Positions 15,877 through 25,009 of a stretch of DNA of 64,000 nt are shown one piece after another (within the stretch, counting starts at the first letter, position 1; the number at the start of each line of letters is the position of its first letter). This stretch comes from Burkholderia sp. BCC0322. Its GTDB lineage: Bacteria; Pseudomonadota; Gammaproteobacteria; Burkholderiales; Burkholderiaceae. The stretch covers positions 1 to 64,000 of the forward strand of contig NZ_CADFDU010000007.1 of assembly GCF_902833045.1 (NCBI RefSeq), written 5' to 3'. The notes under the pieces were generated by a model that ran no database searches, had not been told where the DNA came from, and worked only from the letters and a program-made list of their open reading frames with translations. A program made the translations under genes and the position numbers.

Positions 15877-17894
15877 CACAGGCTCCGCACGCGCTTCACG
15901 CCGTGCTGTTCGAGCAGCGCGGCGAGATTGAGCTTCGCGACGTCGTCGACGAAGCCGCTGTCGCGGAACAGACACGTGACGTCGTGCGTCGTGCCGGTCG
16001 CATCGAGCAGGTCGACGATGCCGTCAGCCAGCGGCCCGGCGTCGTCGCGCGTGATGCGTGCATCGAAGCACGCGACGATCGAATGGCCGATCAGGTGCAC
16101 GGTCTTGCCCGCCACCTGGTGATGCTCGACCGGCGTGCACAGGTCGAGGCCGAGCTTGAGCGTCAGCTCGGCGAGCAGGTCGTCCTCGGTGCGGCCGGTC
16201 TTCACGTGCTCGACGGACGCGAAGAGCGCATGGTCGAAGTCGTCGCGGCGCGGATCCCACTCGATCACGTTGGTCGTGTCGAGCCGGTACACGCGAAAGC
16301 CCAGGTCGCCATAGCTTTCCGGATAGTCGCGCGCCACTTGCTGGGCCGCGCGGCGCAGGCGTTCCTTCGTGATTTCGGCGAGCGTCAGCGGCTTTTTCAG
16401 CTTCGCGCAGAAATCGGCGGCCGCCTGCTGCGTCTTGTCGCGGCGGTCGAGCGCTTCGGGCAGCTGCACGAGCACGTAGCGGCGCGCGCCGCCGTCGGTC
16501 GCGTTCACCTGCATCACCGCGTGGCCGGTCGAGCCGGAGCCCGCGAAGCAGTCGAGCACGATGTCGTCGCCGCGTGTGCACCAGCCGATCACGGCCGCCG
16601 CGAAATCGACCGGCTTCGGCAGGTCGAACGGAATCCCGAGCGTCTTCAGCAGCGCGTCGTCGGAACCGGCGAACGGCAGCACCGACGGCACGTTCTCGTA
16701 CATGTTCTCGTCGAGGTAGTAGATCCGCTGCGGCTGCGTGGTTTCGTCCGCGCCGAATTCGATCTGGCCGCGCTCGATCAGCGCCTGCATCGTCGCAGGC
16801 GGGTTGCGCCAGCCGCGCGCCGGCATCGCGCACGGCTTGCCGGTGATCGGATGGATCAGCGGCGTGAAATACTCGTCCGGCGCCTTCTTCTTGTTCGGCC
16901 AGGCCATCGACACGAGGCGGTACACGCGGCCTTCTTCCGACAGCCGGTCGTACATCACCTCGCCGCCGGACAGGTTGGTCTGCGCCTTCATCCATGCGCG
17001 GTACGCCTTCTGCGCGTCCTTCGCGTTGCCGCTGCGGTACATGGCGTCATGCGCGGCGTCGAGCATGCGCTGCGCGTTGCGCTTCGGGCGCCTGAGCGGC
17101 GCCCGCTCGAGCAGCGTCTCGGCGTTGCGCGCGAACAGCACCAGTGATTCGTGCTGGTACGCGATGCCGCGCGCGTCGCCCTTCGGGTTGCGCTTGTCCC
17201 ACACGGCGACGCCGAGCTCGTTCTCCTCGCCGAAGATCTCGCGCAGCATCAGCACCAGCGCGTGCACTTCATGCTCGTCGATATGCACGGCGATCAGCCC
17301 TTCGTCGGACAGCAGCGCGTGCGCGAGCTTCAGGCGCGGATACATCATGTTCAGCCAGTCGGTGTGGAACCGGCCGTTCGCCTCGGTGTTGGTGCTGCGC
17401 TTCACGCCGCCCTGGGTCTGCCCGGTCATCGCCAGGTAGTGGCGGATGCTGTCGGTGAAGTCGTCCGGATAGACGAAATCGCTGCCGGTGTTGTACGGCG
17501 GGTCGATGTAGACGAGCTTCACCTTGCCTGCGTAACTCTTGTGCAGCAGCTTCATCACGTCGAGGTTGTCGCCCTCGATCACGAGATGGCGCGTGTCGTC
17601 CCACGCGACGCTGTCGTCGGGGCAGGGCCGCAGCGTGCCCGTCGACGGCGTGAGCGCGGCCTGGCGCGCGCTGCGCTTGCCGTGCCAGTGAAAGCCGTAG
17701 CGCTCGTCGGCGTCGCCGACCGTGCGTTCGCCGACGAGCGCCTTCAGCACGTCGACGTCGACCGACGCGCCCTCCGGGCCTTCGGTCACGAGTTCGGGGA
17801 ACAGCGCCTTCAGGCGCGCGACGTTGTCGGCGGTGAAATCCGTCGACATCGCCTGCGGGCTGGCCGCATCGAGTTTGTGCATCGTCTTTTCCAT
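15876..17894 (-). CDS. Type III DNA methyltransferase subunit Mod
   Basis: This 672-residue protein is the modification and target-recognition subunit of the type III system. Motif IV DPPY lies at residues 131-134 and the SAM-binding motif (DCFAGSGSTGHAV) near residue 455, the order of beta-class N6-adenine methyltransferases. The region between them should hold the target-recognition domain. A second in-frame ATG at 17882 has GGAAAAG in front and may be the true start. The res gene follows with a TGATG junction. No simple-sequence tract that could cause phase variation is seen in the gene. Confidence 0.95.
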   Translation of the reverse strand: MEKTMHKLDAASPQAMSTDFTADNVARLKALFPELVTEGPEGASVDVDVLKALVGERTVGDADERYGFHWHGKRSARQAALTPSTGTLRPCPDDSVAWDDTRHLVIEGDNLDVMKLLHKSYAGKVKLVYIDPPYNTGSDFVYPDDFTDSIRHYLAMTGQTQGGVKRSTNTEANGRFHTDWLNMMYPRLKLAHALLSDEGLIAVHIDEHEVHALVLMLREIFGEENELGVAVWDKRNPKGDARGIAYQHESLVLFARNAETLLERAPLRRPKRNAQRMLDAAHDAMYRSGNAKDAQKAYRAWMKAQTNLSGGEVMYDRLSEEGRVYRLVSMAWPNKKKAPDEYFTPLIHPITGKPCAMPARGWRNPPATMQALIERGQIEFGADETTQPQRIYYLDENMYENVPSVLPFAGSDDALLKTLGIPFDLPKPVDFAAAVIGWCTRGDDIVLDCFAGSGSTGHAVMQVNATDGGARRYVLVQLPEALDRRDKTQQAAADFCAKLKKPLTLAEITKERLRRAAQQVARDYPESYGDLGFRVYRLDTTNVIEWDPRRDDFDHALFASVEHVKTGRTEDDLLAELTLKLGLDLCTPVEHHQVAGKTVHLIGHSIVACFDARITRDDAGPLADGIVDLLDATGTTHDVTCLFRDSGFVDDVAKLNLAALLEQHGVKRVRSL

Positions 17895-18137
17895 CGGAGC
17901 CCGGCCGCGCGCGCCAGGACGTCGGGCGCGCTCACGGCACCGGCGGCAATGGCCGCCCGGGCAAACCCGAAACGCTAGCGAGTCGATCGGCCGAGGTCAA
18001 GCGCCGATGTGGGGCGAGCGTGCGGACATCGGCCGCGATCGCCCGCCAGGCGGGCCGCAAGCGGCTTCGGGCCGGTTGTCGGATGGCCGGCCGGCGGGCG
18101 CCTGCCGGGCGTCCGCGGCGGCACGCCGGAAAGGACG

Positions 18138-18175
18138 AAAAAAGGGCACGGTCGGCGCAAAGCGCCGGCGTGCCC
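18138..18175 (-). terminator. Terminator after the porin gene
   Basis: On the minus strand GGGCACG (18175-18169) pairs with CGTGCCC (18150-18144), with an inner GCGCCG/CGGCGC stem and a small loop, followed by six T residues (18143-18138). It lies about 55 bases after the porin stop. The rest of 17895-18230 holds no gene; a GC-rich hairpin at about 18203-18222 lacks a T run. Confidence 0.8.
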
Positions 18176-18230
18176 GCATGGAGAATCCCGGACGGAGGGT
18201 GCGGCGGGGCCCGTCGGGCCCCGTTTCAGG

Positions 18231-19361
18231 TCAGAAACGCGTGCGGATGCCCGACGTCAGTTCGAGCTGGTTCTTCGCGCCGAACGTCGACGACACCGTG
18301 TAGCCGCCGTGCAGCTTCATGTAGTCGCCGGCGAGGTAGACCTCGGTGCGCTTGCTCAGGTGATAGAACACCGACCCGTAGATCGTTTCCTTGAAGCCGT
18401 TGGCGACGCCGTTGGTCAGGCTGAACGCGCCGAGGTTCGCGTTCGGGACGAAGCCGTCCGAGTTGTACGCGGCGTTCTTGACGCGCATCTGCTGGTAGCC
18501 GAGCTCGTAGTCGAGCGCGCCCTTCGGCGCGATCTTCATCGACACCGTCCACGAATCGTCGTGGCGCTGGCCGAGCGAGCCCTGGTCGCCGTTGTAGCGG
18601 AAGTAGCCGGCATTCAGGCGCACGATGTCGAACGTGTAGTTGCCGCCGACCGAGAACGTCTGGTTCGTGAAGCCGCCGTTGTTCACGTGGTTGTAGAAGC
18701 CCGACACGTTGAACGGGCCGCCGTTGTAGCCGAGCGCGACCTGGTACGCGGAGCCGGTGGCGAACTGCGTCGAGTTGCTGAACTGGTAGCCGGCGCTCGC
18801 GAAGATGCCGTTGCTGAACAGCTTCTTCCACGCGATGCCGTTGTTGTAGCGCGTGCCGGTCGGGCCGGCCGCGTAGAAGATCATCTGCTTGAAGTTGTTC
18901 GAGTTGGTCCAGCCGCCTTCCTCGGTCGTCAGCCTCGCGGTGCCGTACGGGTCGCCGTAGATCGCGGCCGCGTCGCGCGCGATCGTGTTCTGGAAGCCGG
19001 CCGTCAGCTTGCCGAAGCGTTCGTCCTCGACGCCGACCCACGCATCGCGGTCGAAGATCTGGCCGCTGTCTTCCATCTGGCCGTTCGCGACCACGAATTC
19101 GCTTTCGAGGCGGAAGATGATCTTCGTGCCGCCGCCGATGTCTTCGGCGCCGCGCAGGCCCCAGCGGCTGCCGCTGAACCACGGTTCGCCTTCGTTGCCC
19201 ATCCCGATCACGTGATTGCCGTTTGCGTCGGCGTGGGTCCGGTAGGTCGGAAAGCTCAGGTCCATCAGCCCGTAGAGCTGCACGCTCGATTGCGCATGCG
19301 CCTGGGTGCCGGCGCACAGGCCAGCCGCCGCGATGGAAAGGGCAAGGGTTTTTCGTTTCAA
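18231..19361 (-). CDS. Gram-negative porin
   Basis: The 376-residue protein is a Burkholderia-type general porin, a 16-strand outer-membrane barrel forming trimers. It starts with a signal peptide (KRKTLALSIAAAGLCAGT, cleavage after AHA near residue 23). The mature start SSVQLYGLMDLSF, the internal GSRWGLRGAEDIGGG and the terminal phenylalanine (GIRTRF) are typical. No ATG fits; a TTG at 19361 with a GGAGGAG ribosome site is the likely start. It lies 282 bases after a TctD-like regulator gene. The layout suggests it lets the importer's substrate cross the outer membrane, which is inferred from context. Confidence 0.92.
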   Translation of the reverse strand: MKRKTLALSIAAAGLCAGTQAHAQSSVQLYGLMDLSFPTYRTHADANGNHVIGMGNEGEPWFSGSRWGLRGAEDIGGGTKIIFRLESEFVVANGQMEDSGQIFDRDAWVGVEDERFGKLTAGFQNTIARDAAAIYGDPYGTARLTTEEGGWTNSNNFKQMIFYAAGPTGTRYNNGIAWKKLFSNGIFASAGYQFSNSTQFATGSAYQVALGYNGGPFNVSGFYNHVNNGGFTNQTFSVGGNYTFDIVRLNAGYFRYNGDQGSLGQRHDDSWTVSMKIAPKGALDYELGYQQMRVKNAAYNSDGFVPNANLGAFSLTNGVANGFKETIYGSVFYHLSKRTEVYLAGDYMKLHGGYTVSSTFGAKNQLELTSGIRTRF

Positions 19362-19643
19362 GATCGTCTCCTCCGAGCTGCCGTATTGAAATCCGGTCGT
19401 TGGCAGTACGCAATGTATGCCGACTCTTGCCGGCCACAGCGAGAGGGCCGACGCATCGCATCGTAGAGGGTGCAATCCTTCACGACGCTTTCCCGGACGC
19501 AAGAATCCGATCGGTGAAAACACCGAACACGCAACAATCACGGATCGGGCAGGCACGCGGGTGCGCACCCGCCGGGCTGCGGCGGGCGTGAACGACGTTT
19601 CGTGCTACGAATCGAGAATCGGGGGGCGGTGCAGGGCCGCCCG

Positions 19644-20321
19644 TCAGTCCTGCGTGCTCTTCATGCGCAGGATGTAACCGAGCCCGCGCAGCGTGATGAT
19701 CTCGGCCGTGCTGCCCGCGAGATGCTTGCGCAGCCGGTGGATGTAGATGTCGATCGCGTCGGCGCTCGGCTCGTCGTCGAGCGCGAACACGCTGTCCATC
19801 AGCCGCGCCTTCGACACCGTCTTGTTCTGCTGCAGCATCAGCGTTTCGAGGATCGCGTGCTCGCGGCGGCGCAGCGCGAGCACCGTTTCGCCGCACCGGA
19901 ATTCGCGCGTGCCGAACGCGTAGACGAGATCGCCGCATACGAGCTGCGTCGTGCCGACGCCGGCCTGCCGGCGGATCAGTGCGCGAATCCGGGCGACCAG
20001 CTCGCGCGATTCGAACGGCTTCACGACGTAATCGTCGGCGCCCGCGCCGAAGCAGTCGACCTTGTCGTCGACCGAGCCGTGCGCGGTCAGCATCAGCACC
20101 GGCACGTTGTCGTTGCGGCGCCGCAGCCGCGCGAGCACCTCCTTGCCGCTGATGCCGGGCAGGCGCATGTCGAGCAGCACCGCGTCGTAGCGTTCGGTCT
20201 TCAGCACCGTGTCGGCGCGCTCGCCGTCGCCGACGCAGTCGACCGCGAAATCCTCGCCGCGCAGCAGGTTCACGATCCAGTGCGCGAGTTCGGCGTTGTC
20301 TTCGACCAGCAGGAGTTTCAT
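19644..20321 (-). CDS. OmpR/TctD-type response regulator
   Basis: The 225-residue protein has a receiver domain with phosphoacceptor D51, an acidic pocket near residues 7-8 and K101. A winged-helix DNA-binding domain of the OmpR class follows (about 128-220, ending RLRKHLAGSTAEIITLRGLGYIL). It lies 13 bases after the histidine kinase gene, so the two form a pair. Sequence style and context point to the TctD branch, which often controls a nearby transporter and porin. Probable targets are the ABC genes upstream and the porin downstream. Confidence 0.92.
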   Translation of the reverse strand: MKLLLVEDNAELAHWIVNLLRGEDFAVDCVGDGERADTVLKTERYDAVLLDMRLPGISGKEVLARLRRRNDNVPVLMLTAHGSVDDKVDCFGAGADDYVVKPFESRELVARIRALIRRQAGVGTTQLVCGDLVYAFGTREFRCGETVLALRRREHAILETLMLQQNKTVSKARLMDSVFALDDEPSADAIDIYIHRLRKHLAGSTAEIITLRGLGYILRMKSTQD

Positions 20322-20334
20322 GACGGCATTCTCT

Positions 20335-21768
20335 TCAATCGTAGGCGGGCAGCCGCACGGTCACGACGATACCGCGATTGCCGGGGCCCGGCGCGAGCGA
20401 CGCGCTGCCGCCGTGCGCCTGCGCGATCTCGCGCACGATCGCAAGCCCGAGGCCCGAACCCTCGGTGTCGGCCGACACGCGGTAGAACCGCTTGAACACG
20501 TGCGGACGCGCTTCGGCCGGGATGCCCGGGCCGTTGTCGACCACGTCGAGCACGATCGCGTCGCCGTCGCGGCGTGCGCAGACCGTCACGCAGCCGCCCG
20601 GCTGCGTGTAGCGCACCGCGTTGTCGACGAGGTTCATCACCAGCGCGGTCAGCAGGCTGTCGCTGCCCGCGACGTCGAGCCGCTCGCCGAGATCGGCGCC
20701 GAGGTCGATGTCGCGCCGCTGCGCGAGCACGATCGTCTCCTCCAGCACGCTCGACACCACGGCCGCGAGATCGACGCGATGGTTCAGCAGCGTCGACGGT
20801 GTCGCTTCCGCATGCGCGAGCAGCAGCAGCTTGTCGGTCACGTCGGCCATCTTGCGGCTGCTGCGCTGCATGCTGTCGAGCACCGCGGCAAGCTCCGGAT
20901 CGTCGTGCCCGCGCCGCTGCGCGTACTGGATCTGCGTGTCGAGCACCGCGATCGGCGTGCGCAACTGGTGCGCGGCATCCGCGATGAAGCGGCGCTGCGT
21001 GGCCGTGTGCGTGTTGAGCCGCGCGATGCACTGGTTGATCGCGTCGACGATCGGCCGCAGCTCGTTCTGCAGCCGCTCGGGGCGGATCGGCTCCAGCTCC
21101 ATCGGCCCGCGGTCGGCCACGTCGTCCTTCAGCTTCATCAGCGGGCGCATCTCGAAGGTGAGGCCGAGGTACACGAGCCCCATCGCGAGCATCAGCATCA
21201 GCGACAGCCGCACGAGCTGCGGCCGCCAGATCGTCGCGACCATCGCTTGGTGCGAGCGCGTCGTCTTCGCGACGACCACCGTGGCCGTCTCGACCCGCCC
21301 CTCGTCGTACAGCTGGCGATCGTAGGCCACCGCGCGCAGCGGCACGCCGTCGAGCGACGTGTCGTACAGCGTCGGCTCGACGCCGTGCCGCGCGGGCACG
21401 GCGAGCGCCGGCGTGCCCGCGAGCAGGCGGTCGTGGCCGTCGATCACCTTGTAGAACACCGAATCGCGCGACGGCGATTCGAAAATCTCCAGCGCGGCCG
21501 GCGGCACGTCGGCGACCGGCAGCCCGTTGCGCCATTCGATGTCCTCGCCGATCGTGCGCGCGGACGCGACGAGCGCGCTGTCCTGCACGAGCGCGGCCGT
21601 GGTCCGCGCGGTGTCGTAAGACATCGCGCCGGCGATCAGCACGAACACCGCGAGCGGCAGCAGCAGCCACCACAGCAGCCGTCCGCGCAGGCTGTGCGCC
21701 ATCCCGTTGCGCTCCTTCTCCGAAATGCCGAACCGCGCCGGGGGCGCCGGCGCGGTCGGGGGTGTCAT
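20335..21768 (-). CDS. TctE-type sensor histidine kinase
   Basis: The 477-residue kinase has membrane segments at about residues 30-50 and 187-205. The periplasmic part between them resembles the 2CSK_N/TctE sensor. The phosphorylated histidine is H267 in ADAAHQLRTPI. The ATPase domain has NLVDNAVRYT (N box), DNGPGIP (G1) and GSGLGLAIV (G2). It lies 22 bases after the permease gene and 13 before its regulator, so sensing is probably tied to the importer's substrate. An alternative start at M23 would shorten the cytoplasmic tail. Confidence 0.92.
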   Translation of the reverse strand: MTPPTAPAPPARFGISEKERNGMAHSLRGRLLWWLLLPLAVFVLIAGAMSYDTARTTAALVQDSALVASARTIGEDIEWRNGLPVADVPPAALEIFESPSRDSVFYKVIDGHDRLLAGTPALAVPARHGVEPTLYDTSLDGVPLRAVAYDRQLYDEGRVETATVVVAKTTRSHQAMVATIWRPQLVRLSLMLMLAMGLVYLGLTFEMRPLMKLKDDVADRGPMELEPIRPERLQNELRPIVDAINQCIARLNTHTATQRRFIADAAHQLRTPIAVLDTQIQYAQRRGHDDPELAAVLDSMQRSSRKMADVTDKLLLLAHAEATPSTLLNHRVDLAAVVSSVLEETIVLAQRRDIDLGADLGERLDVAGSDSLLTALVMNLVDNAVRYTQPGGCVTVCARRDGDAIVLDVVDNGPGIPAEARPHVFKRFYRVSADTEGSGLGLAIVREIAQAHGGSASLAPGPGNRGIVVTVRLPAYD

Positions 21769-21790
21769 GTCAGGCGTCCGCCTGCGGCGT

Positions 21791-22648
21791 TCAGAACGCC
21801 GCGGGGCGCCACTTCAGCAGCCGCTTCTCGAGCCACGTCAGCAGGTAGTCGGCGGCCAGCGCGACCACCGCCAGCACGATCATCGCCGCGAACACGCCGC
21901 TGGCATTGAACGCGCCCTGGGCGGTGGAGATTAGCAAACCGATGCCCTGCTTGGAACCCAGGAATTCGCCGACGACCGCACCGACCAGCGCGAAGCCGAA
22001 GCTCACGTGCAGGCTCGCGAGAATCCAGCTCAGCGCGGACGGGATCACGACCGCCGTGGTGATCTGCCGGCGCGACGCGCCGAGGATCTGCGCGTTCGCG
22101 ATCAGGTAGCGGTCGGCTTCGCGCACGCCCTGGAACGCGTTGCCGAACACGACGAAGAACACCATCACGACGGCCAGCGCGATCTTCGACGCCATCCCGA
22201 GGCCCAGCGCGATCACGAAGATCGAGCCGAGCACGACGCGCGGAATCGAGTTCGCGATCTGGATGTACAGGCCGAACACGTCGGCCATCAGCTTGTTGCG
22301 GCCGAGCACGATCCCGCAGATCACGCCGGCGACCGAGCCGATTATGAAGCCGATCCCGGTTTCCTCGAGCGTGACCCATACCTGCGTGAGCAGCGGGCCC
22401 TGCGACGTGCCGTTCACGAACCAGTCCTGGATCTGCGCGAAGATCAGCGACGGCATCGAGAAGAAGAACGGATCGATCCACTTGAGGCGTGCGGCGAGTT
22501 CCCACCCGCCGAGCACGATCACCAGCACGGCGATCCGCAGCGTGACGATCAGGTTGCGCCGGCGGCGCAGCCGGCGTTGCGCGGCGCGCTCGTCGTCCTC
22601 GAGCGTCGTCGCCGGAATGGCGGTGGGGGGAAGCGTCATGTCGGTCAT
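21791..22648 (-). CDS. ABC importer permease (SsuC/TauC family)
   Basis: The 285-residue protein has about six membrane helices from residue 30 onward. The permease EAA-type loop around residues 180-200 (FQGVREADRYLIANAQILGA) contacts the ATPase. It belongs to the nitrate/sulfonate/taurine permease family (BPD_transp_1). It is the third transporter gene in the operon and pairs with the ATPase and substrate-binding protein next to it. The substrate cannot be read from the sequence; thiamine-precursor, sulfonate or aromatic acid uptake are all possible for this family. Confidence 0.9.
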   Translation of the reverse strand: MTDMTLPPTAIPATTLEDDERAAQRRLRRRRNLIVTLRIAVLVIVLGGWELAARLKWIDPFFFSMPSLIFAQIQDWFVNGTSQGPLLTQVWVTLEETGIGFIIGSVAGVICGIVLGRNKLMADVFGLYIQIANSIPRVVLGSIFVIALGLGMASKIALAVVMVFFVVFGNAFQGVREADRYLIANAQILGASRRQITTAVVIPSALSWILASLHVSFGFALVGAVVGEFLGSKQGIGLLISTAQGAFNASGVFAAMIVLAVVALAADYLLTWLEKRLLKWRPAAF

Positions 22649-22687
22649 GCTCCTGTCCTTGCTGTCTTTTACCGGGCTGCGTGTGCG

Positions 22688-23485
22688 TCAGCCGATCTGC
22701 ACTTCTTCGCGCAGGTCGTGCCAGATGTCCTTGGAAATTTCGATGAAGCGCGGGTCGTAGCGGATCTCCGACGTGACGCGCGGGCGCGGCAGGTCGATCT
22801 CGTACACGCGCTTGAGCGTGGCAGGCCGCGCGGTCAGCACGAACACGCGGTCGGCGAGTGCGATCGCCTCCTCGAGATCGTGCGTGACGAACACGACCGA
22901 GCCCTTGTTCGCGGACCAGAGCTGCAGCAGCTCGTCCTGCATCAGCGTGCGCGTCTGCATGTCGAGCGCGGAGAACGGCTCGTCCATCAGCAGGATTTCC
23001 GGCTGGTTGATGAAGGTCTGCGCGAGCGCGACGCGCTTCCTCATGCCGCCGGAAAGCTGGTGCGGGTAGTGCTTCGTGAACTTGTCGAGGCCGACCTTGC
23101 GGATCCATTCCTCGGCCTGTGCGTACGCGACGTCCTTCGAGCGGCCGCGGAACAGCGGGCCGGCCGCGACGTTGTCGATCACGTTGCGCCACGGGAACAC
23201 GGCGTCGGCCTGGAACACGAAGCCGATGCGCGGATCGATCCCGTCGACCGGGCGGCCCATCACGCGCACCTCGCCCGACACGGGCTTGAGCAGCCCGGTG
23301 ATCAGGTTCAGCGTCGTCGACTTGCCGCAGCCGGTCGGCCCGACGATCGCGATGAATTCGCCGCGCGCGACGCTCATGCTGAAGTCGCGCAGCGCGACGG
23401 TGGCCTTGCCTTCCGGCGAAATGAAGCGGCACGACACGTTGCGAAACTCGATCGCCGGTGTGCTCGGGGAGACTGCCTGGTTCAT
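22688..23485 (-). CDS. ABC importer ATPase (SsuB/TauB family)
   Basis: The 265-residue ATPase has Walker A GPTGCGKSTT (about residues 49-58), signature LSGGMRKRVALAQ, Walker B ILLMDEPFSALD and the switch histidine in VFVTHDLEEAI. It matches the nitrate/sulfonate/taurine class. Start 23485 fits the family N-terminus (IEFRNVSCRF); the open frame upstream is non-coding. It is 123 bases after the substrate-binding protein gene and 39 before the permease gene. Confidence 0.93.
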   Translation of the reverse strand: MNQAVSPSTPAIEFRNVSCRFISPEGKATVALRDFSMSVARGEFIAIVGPTGCGKSTTLNLITGLLKPVSGEVRVMGRPVDGIDPRIGFVFQADAVFPWRNVIDNVAAGPLFRGRSKDVAYAQAEEWIRKVGLDKFTKHYPHQLSGGMRKRVALAQTFINQPEILLMDEPFSALDMQTRTLMQDELLQLWSANKGSVVFVTHDLEEAIALADRVFVLTARPATLKRVYEIDLPRPRVTSEIRYDPRFIEISKDIWHDLREEVQIG

Positions 23486-23608
23486 CGCATTTGTCCTGCG
23501 GGTGAAGAGGGCGTCGCATCGTGGCGCAACGCCGGGCCGGTCAACCGGGCCGGAACGGGGCACGCACGGCGGCGGGGTCCCCGCCGCCTGCGCCGCTACC
23601 GATATCGC

Positions 23609-24613
23609 TTACTTCGCGTTCACGAAATCGTTCGTGAAGGTGCGCGCCAGGTCGACATGCTTGCCCTTCACCGACGGGTTGAACGCCGACAGCACCTTCA
23701 GCACGGTCGCCGGGCCGTCGGCCGGCATCTTCGCGTCGGCGGTGAACATCGGCAGCGACGCCTTCAGCGCGCTCACGTACAGCGCCTTGTCCTTCTGGTA
23801 GTCGGCCGGCATCTTCGCGGCAATCTCTTCGGCGCTGTGCGTGTGGATGAACTGCATCGTCTTCGCGAATGCGTGCGCGAGCTTGGTGGCTTCCGCCTTG
23901 TGCGAATCGGCCCACGCCGACTGCACGTACAGGCTCGCGGCCGGGTAGGTGCCGCCGAGCGCGGCGCGCGTGCCTTCCAGCGTGCGCAGGTCGACCAGCA
24001 CCTTCGCGTCGCCCATCTTCTCGAGCGCGGACACGGTCGGCTCGGTCGTCATCCCGGCGTCGATACGGCCCTGCTTGATCGCGGCGATGAAGCTCGCGTC
24101 GGCGCCGACCGGCAGCATCGTGTACTGCGTCGACGGCACGCCGTGCGCGAGCGCGAGGTATTGCGTGAGGAAGCTGGTCGACGAGCCGAGGCCCGTCACG
24201 CCGAGCGTCTTGCCCTTCGCGTCGGCCATCGACTTGAAGGTCGGCGCGGCCTTGGTCGACACCATCTCGACTTCGCCCGGCACCTGGCCGAACACGGCGA
24301 TCGCCTTCACGTCCTTGCCCTTGCTCTGCAGGTCGATCGTGTGGTCGTAGAAGCCGACCACACCCTGCACGGCGCCCGCGAGCAGTTCGTTCTCCGCGTC
24401 GACGCCGGCCGGCTGCGACAGCAGCTCGACGTCGAGCCCTTCGGCCTTGAAGTAGCCGAGTTCCTGCGTGAGCCGCGCGGGCAGGTAGATCAGCTTCGCG
24501 ATCCCGCCGACCATGATCGTGATCTTGCCGCCGTCATCGGCGAAAGCGGGGGCAGCGGCAAGCGCGCAGCTCAGGCTGGCTGCAACGGCGAGGGTGCGCA
24601 GGATGGGTCGCAT
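23609..24613 (-). CDS. ABC importer periplasmic substrate-binding protein
   Basis: The 334-residue protein has a signal peptide ending AFA-DD (about residue 25) and the NMT1/SsuA-like fold. It contains IYLPARLTQELGYFKAEGLD near the start and LGVTGLGSSTSFLTQYLA in the middle. These proteins bind small organic ions and deliver them to the permease. Start 24613 has a GGAG ribosome site. It is the first gene of an apparent six-gene set: binding protein, ATPase, permease, kinase, regulator, porin. The ligand is unknown. Confidence 0.9.
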   Translation of the reverse strand: MRPILRTLAVAASLSCALAAAPAFADDGGKITIMVGGIAKLIYLPARLTQELGYFKAEGLDVELLSQPAGVDAENELLAGAVQGVVGFYDHTIDLQSKGKDVKAIAVFGQVPGEVEMVSTKAAPTFKSMADAKGKTLGVTGLGSSTSFLTQYLALAHGVPSTQYTMLPVGADASFIAAIKQGRIDAGMTTEPTVSALEKMGDAKVLVDLRTLEGTRAALGGTYPAASLYVQSAWADSHKAEATKLAHAFAKTMQFIHTHSAEEIAAKMPADYQKDKALYVSALKASLPMFTADAKMPADGPATVLKVLSAFNPSVKGKHVDLARTFTNDFVNAK

Positions 24614-24671
24614 CGGGTCGTCTCCGTTCGTTGTATTCGTATGGCGCGATGCTTGCTGCATCGTCACGACG

Positions 24672-24698
24672 AGTATAGGGACGCGAAACCTTCTGCAA
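24672..24698 (-). promoter_or_regulatory. Candidate promoter of the ABC/two-component operon
   Basis: The minus strand reads TTGCAG (24698-24693) and TATACT (24677-24672) with a spacer of 15 bases, shorter than ideal. A direct repeat AAGGTT overlaps the -35, which could be a regulator site. It is the best sigma-70 match before the substrate-binding protein gene. Confidence 0.45.
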
Positions 24699-24713
24699 CC
24701 TTTCGCGGGGCGG

Positions 24714-25009
24714 CGGTTCGTTTAGGGGTTTTCCACGAACCCCGGGCGCATGCTCGAAGAGCGTGCTTCCAGCCGGATTGCGCTGTGGGCTGGAATGACA
24801 ACAGGCCTGTCAAATGCCGGTTTCTCGCCATTACGCTTTGGCAGGCACGAACGGGGTCGTCCATTGCGCGCAGACCAACTACGGAAACATGACATCTCGA
24901 CAACGTCGTTGGTCGGCAGGAAGCATCGCGTTGCGCAGTGTTCCGACTGTGATTTTTCCTTGATCGATTCGAAACCTGTTCCGAACTTATATTTCATGTT
25001 GACCATGCA
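24714..25009. other. Non-coding gap between ABC operon and LuxR gene
   Basis: About 300 bases between two divergent genes. Base composition shifts toward A/T in the right half. No gene, strong hairpin or clear promoter for the LuxR gene is seen. Confidence 0.5.

Noticed and set aside
12955-16122. Very long plus-strand open frame opposite res
   Set aside because: It is the antisense shadow of res and mod in high-GC DNA; its product is rich in R, A, H and V without domains, and the minus-strand genes have full helicase and methylase motifs.
18200-18230. GC-rich hairpin next to the porin stop as its terminator
   Set aside because: It lacks a T run on the porin strand; the hairpin at 18138-18175 with six Ts is the better terminator.
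22007-24892. Plus-strand open frame of about 960 codons opposite the ABC genes
   Set aside because: Antisense shadow; low-complexity arginine/histidine-rich product, no ribosome site, and it covers three clear minus-strand genes.
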